From: Streptomyces sp. NBC_01689
GTDB lineage: Bacteria; Actinomycetota; Actinomycetes; Streptomycetales; Streptomycetaceae
Assembly (NCBI RefSeq): GCF_036250675.1
Contig: NZ_CP109592.1
Location: forward strand, 5,332,001 to 5,396,000
Length of the DNA: 64,000 nucleotides
Reading direction: 5' to 3'
Below, one piece after another: positions 57,776 to 64,000 of the stretch. Made by a program: the position numbers and the translations under genes. Below the pieces are notes generated by a model. The model had not been told where the DNA came from. It saw only the letters and a program-made list of their open reading frames with translations, and searched no databases. Each line of letters opens with the position of its first letter. Position 1 is the stretch's first letter.

Positions 57776-59128
57776 CTACGGCACGCGGTCCAGCAGCAGG
57801 ACCGCGACGTCGTCCGTCAGTTCGCCGCCGTTGAGCTCGCGGACCTCGCTCACGGCCGCCCGCAGCAGCTGCTCGCCCCGCAGGCCCTCGGCGAGCTGGC
57901 GACGGACCATGTCCACCATGCCGTCCTGGCCGAGCCGCTGGTTGCCCTCGCCGACGCGGCCCTCGATCAGACCGTCCGTGTAGAGCATCAGGCTCCACTC
58001 GCCGCCCAGCTCCACCTGCTGGCGCGGCCAGCGGGCGCCGGGCAGCAGGCCGAGCGCCGGGCCGCCGTTCTCGTACGGCAGCAGTTCGGCCGGGCGGCCC
58101 GGGCGGGCGATCAGCGGGGACGGGTGACCGGCCAGGCAGAGCCCGGCGCGGCGGCCGTCCGGCGCGATGTCGACCGTGCACAGCGTCGCGAAGATCTCCT
58201 CGCTCTCCCGCTCGTGCTCCAGGACCTGCTGGAGCGTCGAGAGCAGCTCGTCACCGCACATGCCCGCGAACGTGAGCGCCCGCCAGGCGATGCGCAGCTC
58301 CACGCCGAGCGCCGCCTCGTCGGGGCCGTGCCCGCAGACGTCACCGATCATGGCGTGCACGGTGCCGTCCGCCGTACGGACCGTGTCGTAGAAGTCGCCG
58401 CCGAGCAGGGCCCGGGAACGTCCGGGGCGGTAGCGCGCGGCGAATCGCAGCGAGGAGCCCTCCAGAAGGGGGGTCGGGAGCAGGCCGCGTTCCAGTCGCG
58501 CGTTCTCCTGGGCGCGCAGCCGGGACTCGGTGAGACGCCGCTCGGCCCTGTCGGAACGTTTCCTCTCCACCGCGTAGCGGATCGCCCGGCTCAGCAGCCG
58601 GCCGTCCAGCTCGTCGCGGAACAGGTAGTCCTGGGCGCCGACGCGCACCGCCTCGGTGCCGCGCTCGGTGTCCCCCGACGCGGTGAGCGCGAGGACGGCG
58701 TGCCGGGGCGCGAGCCGCAGGACGTGCTTGAGCGTGGCCAGCTCGTCCTCCGGGTCGGCCGCTCGGCCCGGCGCGGGCAGGGCGAGGTCGAGCAGGATGC
58801 AGTGGACGTCGTCGGTGAGCAGCCGCTCGGCCTCGGTGAGGTTGCGGGCGGTGCGGATACGGATCGGCTTGCCGGCCGCGTCGAGCATTTCGGGCACGCT
58901 CAGCGAACCGGCCGGGTCGTCCTCGATGACGAGCAGGGTCAGATGGGTGGGGCTGTCGACCGGGGTCGCGGCTCGGGGCGCCGGCACGGCTTCGGCCGGG
59001 CCGCCCGCCGCGTGTCCGGCGGGGCCGCCGGTCGGTTCTCCGGATGGGCCGCCGGGTGAGGACGCGGCTTGAGCCTGACCACTTTCCACGGCCGGGATCG
59101 CTCTCTGCCGCGGTATGGGTACGGGCAT
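57776..59128 (-). CDS. Response regulator fused to PP2C-type (SpoIIE) phosphatase
   Basis: A 450-residue protein: disordered Pro/Gly/Ala N-terminus, receiver domain (TLLVIEDDPAGSLSVPEML, phospho-Asp in CILLDLALPAPG, LALTASGD, YLFRDEL), a coiled linker and a PP2C/RsbU domain with ALLGGDFYDTV, MIGDVCGHGPDEAALG and LYTDGLIEGR, whose Asp residues bind metal. It would dephosphorylate an anti-sigma antagonist in response to a kinase. The ATG at 59128 has GGAAGG upstream. No kinase or anti-sigma antagonist gene is adjacent. Confidence 0.92.
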   Translation of the reverse strand: MPVPIPRQRAIPAVESGQAQAASSPGGPSGEPTGGPAGHAAGGPAEAVPAPRAATPVDSPTHLTLLVIEDDPAGSLSVPEMLDAAGKPIRIRTARNLTEAERLLTDDVHCILLDLALPAPGRAADPEDELATLKHVLRLAPRHAVLALTASGDTERGTEAVRVGAQDYLFRDELDGRLLSRAIRYAVERKRSDRAERRLTESRLRAQENARLERGLLPTPLLEGSSLRFAARYRPGRSRALLGGDFYDTVRTADGTVHAMIGDVCGHGPDEAALGVELRIAWRALTFAGMCGDELLSTLQQVLEHERESEEIFATLCTVDIAPDGRRAGLCLAGHPSPLIARPGRPAELLPYENGGPALGLLPGARWPRQQVELGGEWSLMLYTDGLIEGRVGEGNQRLGQDGMVDMVRRQLAEGLRGEQLLRAAVSEVRELNGGELTDDVAVLLLDRVP

Positions 59129-59813
59129 CGTCTGTTCCTTCCCTCCCCCCGAGGGCGTGGTGGGGCGAAGGTCCTCGACCCACCGACGGGGACCATAGCG
59201 GTAGCGGACGCCGCGGGGGAATGGTGCGCGGCGGGGCGTCCGGCAATCGGCCAGCGTCATATGCCGCATCCTGTACCGCACTTGGACAGGATGCCGGGTC
59301 GGTGAAGATGACGAACGTCACGTCCCCCGGCGGGGGCCGTCCGTTCCCTCGTGGGGCAGGTCACGTGCCGTGGGTCACGGCGGGACGGGCGTGTGCGGTC
59401 CCGGTCACCGGGCGGTCACGCGTGTATGCCGCGTTCGCCTCCACCGCGCGAGTCGCCGAGCCCGCCGTGACAGGTCCGGCGCCCGGTCCCGCACCTCGCG
59501 CACACCTCGCACGTCCGGCGGTCGTGCGTCCGGTCGGGCGACCTGAGCCAGGCCGTCCGGCGGTCGTGCGAACGGTGCGGTGGCACGCCTCGCCTGCCCG
59601 GCCCCCGCTTGCCCGGCCGGGCGGCCGGCCCCGCGCCTCCGGCGGTCACACCTCCGACCGGACGACCCGCCTCCCACACCCGGTCCTCACGCGTCCGGCT
59701 CTCGCCGAGGGCCCTCTGTCCGGCTCCCGAGGGGCGGCTCTCGCCGTGCGGCTCTCACGCGTCCGGCTCCCGCCGTGGGGTCCCCACGGCGTCCGGCCCT
59801 CGCCGAGGGGCCC
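59129..59813. other. Long GC-rich spacer with degenerate repeats
   Basis: 685 bases without a supported gene. The right part carries repeats of CTCACGCGTCCGG at 59686, 59755 and 59815, the last being the 3' end of the NlpC/P60 gene, together with CTCTCGCCGAGGGCCCTC-like blocks. The left part includes an AT-richer segment near 59260-59320 that may hold the promoter of the phosphatase gene. Confidence 0.55.
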
Positions 59814-60935
59814 TCACGCGTCCGGTCGTACGACGCCCAGTATCGGCATCGATCCCGCGCCCGCGATGGTCACCGTGCGCCCCGGCCGGGGCGCGTGCAC
59901 GATCGCGCCGTCGCCGATGTACATCGCGACATGGCTGGCGTCGTCGAAGTAGATGATCAGGTCGCCGGGGCGCATGTCCTTCACGTCGACGTGCCGGAGC
60001 TGTTTCCACTGCTCCTGCGAGGTGCGCGGGATGCCGTGGCCGGCGGAGAGCCACGCCTGGGAGGTCAGCCCGGAGCAGTCGTACGACTTCGGGCCCTCGG
60101 CGCCCCACACGTACGGCTTGCCGATCTGGTCGGTGGCGAACTTCACGGCCTTTTTGCCCTGCTCGGACGCCTTGCCGCTGATCTCCGCGAGGACGCCGGA
60201 GCTGAGCCAGGCCGTCTGCGCCTTGTAGGCGGCCTCCTCCTCCAGCTTCGCCAGGCGCTCCTTCTCCTCCTTCTCCAGCTGGGACTCCAGCTTCTCGGCG
60301 GCGGCGATCTGCTTCTTGATCTTCTTCTGGGCCTCGGCCTTGGCCTCGCGATTGGCCTCCAGCTTCTGCCACTGGGCGGAGGCGTCCTTCGCGTACTGCT
60401 CCAAGTCCTGCTGGGTGCGGGCCATCTCGGCGAGCAGACCCTTGGTCGCGTGCTCGCCCTGGCGGACCCTGCCCGCGCCGTCCAGATACTCCTGGGGGTT
60501 CCTGCTCAGCCAGAGCTGCGCCTGGGGAGGCAGGCCGCCGCCCCGGTACTGCGCCCGGGCCGCGGCACCCGCCAGGTCCTTCAGCCGGTCGAGTTTCTCC
60601 TGGCCCTTGACGATCTCCTGGGCGAGGCCGACGATCTGGGCGGACTGCTGGCGGGCCTTCTCCTCGGCTGCGTTGTACGCGTCCGTGGCGACCGCCGCGT
60701 CGTGGTAGAGGTCGTCCAGCTTCTCGCGGATCGCCTCGAGATCCTTCTTCTTGCGGATCGCCTGGGGGTCCTGGACGGCCGCACCGCCCGCGCCGGACGC
60801 ACTGCCCGACGGGTGGGGTGTCGGCGAGGATCCCGGTGTCGGGCTCGCGTACGCCACAGCCGGTGCCGACAGCACCGCGCAGGCACACGCCGCGACCATG
60901 GCCGCGGTGATCAGGCTCCGCTTGCCGGATCCCAT
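59814..60935 (-). CDS. NlpC/P60 peptidoglycan endopeptidase
   Basis: A 373-residue exported cell-wall hydrolase: signal peptide (MGSGKRSLITAAMVAACACA to AVAYA), Ser/Pro linker, a long coiled coil (about 65-235; KKDLEAIREKLDDLYHD and the Lys/Glu-rich QKKIKKQIAAAEKLESQLEK) and a C-terminal NlpC/P60 domain with catalytic Cys in YDCSGLTSQAWL and His in ASHVAMYIGDG. Similar to mycobacterial RipA-type and Streptomyces SwlA-like enzymes that cut stem peptides. ATG at 60935 is preceded by GGGGGGCGGAG. The 5' region (60936-61182) contains no gene. Confidence 0.93.
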   Translation of the reverse strand: MGSGKRSLITAAMVAACACAVLSAPAVAYASPTPGSSPTPHPSGSASGAGGAAVQDPQAIRKKKDLEAIREKLDDLYHDAAVATDAYNAAEEKARQQSAQIVGLAQEIVKGQEKLDRLKDLAGAAARAQYRGGGLPPQAQLWLSRNPQEYLDGAGRVRQGEHATKGLLAEMARTQQDLEQYAKDASAQWQKLEANREAKAEAQKKIKKQIAAAEKLESQLEKEEKERLAKLEEEAAYKAQTAWLSSGVLAEISGKASEQGKKAVKFATDQIGKPYVWGAEGPKSYDCSGLTSQAWLSAGHGIPRTSQEQWKQLRHVDVKDMRPGDLIIYFDDASHVAMYIGDGAIVHAPRPGRTVTIAGAGSMPILGVVRPDA

Positions 60936-61182
60936 TGCTCCGCCCCCCAACTGATTTACCGTCAGTAACTTATGGACGCCTGGGGAATCGTGCCATGTCG
61001 GCGCGCAAGGCGACAGAGGCGGGCAAGAACTCCCTTCCCCGTGTCGCGCATCCGCAAGACGATCTCCCGGACTGTGTGACGAACCACTCACCCGGTTCGT
61101 TCCGCGAGGTGGGTGAGGCGGGTGAGGCCCGCGAGCGTTCGCCGAAGCGTGCGCGCTCCGGACCCGGTCGTGCCCGCGGTCG

Positions 61183-61995
61183 TCAGGCCCCTGGCGCCAA
61201 GGCCTCCCAGCCCACCGTGACTTCACCCTGGCGCCAGCGGGCTATCGCGTCGGTCACGGGCCAGTCGGCCGCCAGGTCGCGGACCGCGCGGATCCAGCGC
61301 TGCCGCGCGCCGTACGAGGCGTAGGGCGCGGCGGCCGCCCAGGCGCGGTCGAAATCGCGCAGGAACGCGTGCACGGGCTCGCCCGGGACGTTGCGGTGGA
61401 TCAGTGCCTTCGGCAGGCGCTCGGCGAGGTCGGAGGGCCGGTCGAGGGAGCCCAGCCGGGTGGCGAAGGTGACCGTGCGAGGACCTTCGGGGCCGAGCGC
61501 GACCCACACGTGCCGACGGCCGATCTCGTCGCACGTGCCCTCGACGAGCAGGCCGCCCGAGGAGCCGGGACCCGCCGGTGCGAGGCGCGCGCACAGGCGC
61601 TCCCAGACGGCGGCGACCTGCTCCTCGTCGTACTGGCGCAGCACGTTGGCCGCCCGTACGAGTACCGGCCGGCCCTCGACGGGGACCTCGAAGCCGCCGT
61701 GCCGGAAGGTGAGGCCCTCCCGCTCGTACGGCAGGGCCGCCGCGACTCTGGCCGGATCGATCTCCACGCCCACCACGCGGGTGCGCGGGGCGACCGTGCG
61801 CAGGCGGGTCAGCAGTTCCACCGCGGTCCAGGGTGCCGCCCCGTAGCCGAGGTCGACGGCCACCGGGTCGGCGCTGCCGCGCAGTTCGGCGCCGTGGACG
61901 GCCGCGATCCAGCGGTCCATCCGGCGCAGGCGGTTGGGGTTCGTGGTCCCGCGCGTCACCGTTCCCACGGGGCGGGATGCGGCGCGGGCTGTCAT
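61183..61995 (-). CDS. SAM-dependent methyltransferase-like protein
   Basis: A 270-residue protein with a Rossmann-type core: motif I VAVDLGYGAAPWTAVELL, motif II region VVGVEIDPARVAA and LLVEGTCDEIGRRH. Targets unknown. ATG at 61995 appears leaderless, with a -10 box TACTCT ending seven bases upstream. It is divergent from mshA, and it is commonly found next to mshA in Streptomyces. Confidence 0.85.
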   Translation of the reverse strand: MTARAASRPVGTVTRGTTNPNRLRRMDRWIAAVHGAELRGSADPVAVDLGYGAAPWTAVELLTRLRTVAPRTRVVGVEIDPARVAAALPYEREGLTFRHGGFEVPVEGRPVLVRAANVLRQYDEEQVAAVWERLCARLAPAGPGSSGGLLVEGTCDEIGRRHVWVALGPEGPRTVTFATRLGSLDRPSDLAERLPKALIHRNVPGEPVHAFLRDFDRAWAAAAPYASYGARQRWIRAVRDLAADWPVTDAIARWRQGEVTVGWEALAPGA

Positions 61996-62229
61996 GCGTA
62001 CGAGAGTAGGCGGCCGTGCGCGACGCCGTGCACGCCTGTGGACAACCTTCGCCCGTCTCCCACCCCCTGTGGACAAAGCTCCCGTACGCAACTCGCTATC
62101 GAACGGTTGAGCGACATTTGGCAATGATTCGGCAAAGGGGAAATGGAGCGGCCTGCTCCGGCGTTCCCCAGGATTGGAGGGTGCCCCGCGCCCTCCGTCC
62201 GGCATGCCCACAGCGAGGAGGAACGCCAC

Positions 62230-63567
62230 GTGAGCCAGTACGTCAGCAGGCTCGGACGGCGCTCCCCGGCGACGTCGTCACGGCTCAGGCTGAACCGAAG
62301 GCCCCGTCGCGTCGCGATGCTCTCCGTGCACACCTCGCCGCTGCACCAGCCCGGCACGGGCGACGCGGGCGGCATGAATGTCTACATCGTCGAACTCGCC
62401 CAGCGCCTCGCCGCGATCAACATCGAGGTCGAGATCTTCACGCGGTCCACGACGGCCGCCCTCCCGCCGACCGTCGAGCTGGCCCCCGGAGTCCTCGTCC
62501 GGCACGTCGACGCGGGCCCCTACGAGGGCCTCGCCAAGGAGGACCTGCCCGCGCAGCTCTGCGCGTTCACACACGGCGTCATGCAGGCCTGGGCCGGGCA
62601 CCGGCCCGGCTACTACGACCTCGTGCACTCCCACTACTGGCTCTCCGGCCATGTCGGATGGCTCGCCGCCGAGCGCTGGGGCGCGCCCCTGGTCCACGCG
62701 ATGCACACCATGGCCAAGGTAAAGAACGCCGCGCTCGCCGAGGGCGACAGCCCCGAGCCGGCCGCCCGTGTCATCGGCGAGACCCAGATCGTGCGCGCCG
62801 CGGACCGGCTCATCGCCAACACCGCGGAGGAGGCCGGCGAACTCGTACGCCACTACGAGGCCGAGGCCGACAAGGTCGCCGTCGTCCACCCCGGCGTGAA
62901 CCTCGACCGTTTCCGCCCGGCCGACGGCCGGGCCGCGGCCCGCGCCCGGCTCGGGCTCCCGCAGGACGCCCTGATCCCGCTCTTCGCGGGCCGCATACAG
63001 CCGCTCAAAGCCCCCGACGTGCTGCTGCGCGCGGTCGCCGTCCTGCTCGACGAGTGCCCCGAACTGCGCCGCAACATCGTCGTCCCGGTGGTCGGCGGTC
63101 CCAGCGGCAGCGGTCTCGCCAAGCCCGAGGGTCTGCAGAAGCTCGCCGCCCGGCTCGGTATCGCCGATGTGGTGTGTTTCCGGCCACCGGTCGACCAGGA
63201 GCAGCTCGCTGACTGGTTCCGGGCCGCGTCGGTGCTGGTCATGCCCTCGTACAGCGAGTCCTTCGGGCTGGTGGCCATCGAGGCGCAGGCGGCCGGCACT
63301 CCGGTGCTGGCGGCCGCGGTCGGCGGGCTGCCCGTCGCCGTGTGCGACCGGGAGACCGGTTTCCTCGTCCCCGGGCACGACCCCGCCGCCTACGCGCGCG
63401 TGCTGCGCGATTTCGCCGACGACCGCACGCTCCCGGCCCGGATGGGCGACGCTGCCGCCCGGCACGCGCAGCGCTTCGGCTGGGACACCGCGGCGGCGGC
63501 CACCGCGGACGTGTACACGGCCGCGGCGCAGACCCACCGCCGCGGGGTCCGCGGCCACCAGGGCTGA
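62230..63567 (+). CDS. mshA: Mycothiol glycosyltransferase MshA
   Basis: Transfers GlcNAc from UDP-GlcNAc to inositol-1-phosphate, the first step of mycothiol synthesis. The 445-residue GT-B enzyme has the N-terminal GTGDAGGMNVYIVELAQRL loop, LVHSHYWLSGHVGWLAAERW, the hinge LFAGRIQPLKAPDVLLRAV and the donor site PSYSESFGLVAIEAQAAGTP with the catalytic Glu residues of family GT4. GTG at 62230 follows GAGGAGG. A frame open from 62143 would lack these signals. A lysine-poor basic N-terminal extension of about 30 residues precedes the domain. Confidence 0.95.
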   Translation: MSQYVSRLGRRSPATSSRLRLNRRPRRVAMLSVHTSPLHQPGTGDAGGMNVYIVELAQRLAAINIEVEIFTRSTTAALPPTVELAPGVLVRHVDAGPYEGLAKEDLPAQLCAFTHGVMQAWAGHRPGYYDLVHSHYWLSGHVGWLAAERWGAPLVHAMHTMAKVKNAALAEGDSPEPAARVIGETQIVRAADRLIANTAEEAGELVRHYEAEADKVAVVHPGVNLDRFRPADGRAAARARLGLPQDALIPLFAGRIQPLKAPDVLLRAVAVLLDECPELRRNIVVPVVGGPSGSGLAKPEGLQKLAARLGIADVVCFRPPVDQEQLADWFRAASVLVMPSYSESFGLVAIEAQAAGTPVLAAAVGGLPVAVCDRETGFLVPGHDPAAYARVLRDFADDRTLPARMGDAAARHAQRFGWDTAAAATADVYTAAAQTHRRGVRGHQG

Positions 63568-63661
63568 CCGCCCGCGGTCGCGAGGGCCAACGCGCCCATT
63601 CGACGTCCAGAGCCTGCCCGTCCGCGCCGACCTGCGCCGATCCGCGCGGGGCCACGAGGAC

Positions 63662-63764
63662 GGACCCGCGCGCAGCCGTCAAGACGGACCGCTTGCAGCG
63701 ACCAGCACGGACTCGCGCGTATCCGCCAGGGCCGACCGCCCGCAGCCACCAGCACGGACCCGCC
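63662..63764. repeat. Degenerate 47-bp tandem repeat
   Basis: GACCGCTTGCAGCGACCAGC (63687) recurs as GACCGCCCGCAGCCACCAGC (63734), with a weaker third copy from 63662. The period is 47 bp. It lies in the 273-bp spacer between mshA and the YbjN gene. Confidence 0.65.
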
Positions 63765-63840
63765 CCGCCCGGACTGCCGACCCGCCGGTCGTCGGACGGC
63801 CGACCCGTCCGCTGTCGGGCCGCTGACGTACGCTCGCCCC

Positions 63841-64000
63841 ATGGCTGACGCAGCGTCGATCGTCGAGCGGACCCTCACCGAGGCCGAGCTGGAGTGGGAG
63901 AGTCCCGCGCCCGGTTCGTACGTCGTGAAACTGCCCGGCACGCGCAAGCTCTCGACGACGGTCTCGCTGATCGTCGGCAAGCACTCGCTCTCGCTGAACG
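63841..64000 (+). CDS. YbjN-domain protein, N-terminal part
   Basis: The first 53 codons of a gene cut by the window edge: MADAASIVERTLTEAELEWE and LPGTRKLSTTVSLIVGKHSL, which match the YbjN family (Rv0487-like), known to follow mshA in actinomycetes. Leaderless: -10 box TACGCT (63829-63834) ends six bases before the ATG. Confidence 0.8.
   Translation, partial: MADAASIVERTLTEAELEWESPAPGSYVVKLPGTRKLSTTVSLIVGKHSLSLN

Noticed and set aside
61000..61180. Possible riboswitch (ydaO or rpfA type) upstream of the NlpC/P60 gene
   Set aside because: Cell-wall hydrolase genes in actinomycetes often have c-di-AMP riboswitches, but I could not match the conserved core here.
1..64000. tRNA genes, insertion sequences, prophage, CRISPR arrays
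   Set aside because: No GGTTCGAATCC-type T-arm, no transposase or phage domain, and no spaced repeats of the right kind were found.

Overview
The window is high-GC DNA with codon usage, leaderless genes and gene families typical of a Streptomyces chromosome. The mycothiol genes mshD and mshA, glnR, the WhiG anti-sigma factor rsiG, a Nur-type Fur regulator and a DUF1416 gene beside a sulfurtransferase all point to the conserved central arm rather than a telomeric arm. No tRNA, rRNA, insertion sequence, prophage or CRISPR array was seen.

Region 1 (1-6.9 kb) is a phosphate and polyphosphate block on the minus strand: pstS-pstC-pstA behind a PHO box, then ppk, a CHAD-domain protein and a Nudix hydrolase in one transcription unit. 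Region 2 (7.0-15.3 kb) holds two divergent ABC-2 exporter operons. One is controlled by a YtrA-type GntR repressor whose promoter carries a perfect 36-bp palindromic region. The other is headed by an ECF sigma factor and a zinc anti-sigma factor. Region 3 (15.6-28.9 kb) has mshD, a secreted 5'-nucleotidase, an LmeA-like protein, a lipoprotein, an MprAB-like two-component pair next to a PDZ-less HtrA protease, a secreted trypsin with FG-GAP repeats and a LacI regulator. Region 4 (28.9-46.2 kb) runs from glnR through a MoaD-like protein, a cysteine-rich leader peptide that precedes a sulfurtransferase/SseC pair, three tandem paralogous membrane-anchored proteins, a nitrobindin, a degenerate receiver protein, nur, ygfZ, dtd, rsiG, an asparaginase and an Eis-like acetyltransferase.

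Region 5 (46.4-54.6 kb) is the most unusual part. A cassette made of a leaderless GntR-type regulator and a divergent 61-62-residue membrane protein occurs three times. The first two copies share the same palindromic operator and nearly the same promoter. Copy 2 is coupled to a HAD phosphatase. Copy 3 is followed by a protein with two aminoglycoside-phosphotransferase-like kinase domains, and then by a two-helix membrane protein that carries what appears to be the same effector-binding domain as the three regulators. I do not recognise this as a described system.

Region 6 (54.6-64 kb) contains an alcohol dehydrogenase-family gene with two compensating frameshifts. It continues with an XRE-HbhA-like-DUF2516 row that matches the order of Mycobacterium tuberculosis Rv0474-Rv0476, a receiver-PP2C phosphatase, an NlpC/P60 peptidase, a methyltransferase, mshA and the start of a YbjN-domain gene. 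Many genes here appear to be leaderless: a TANNNT-type -10 box ends 6-8 bases before the start codon.
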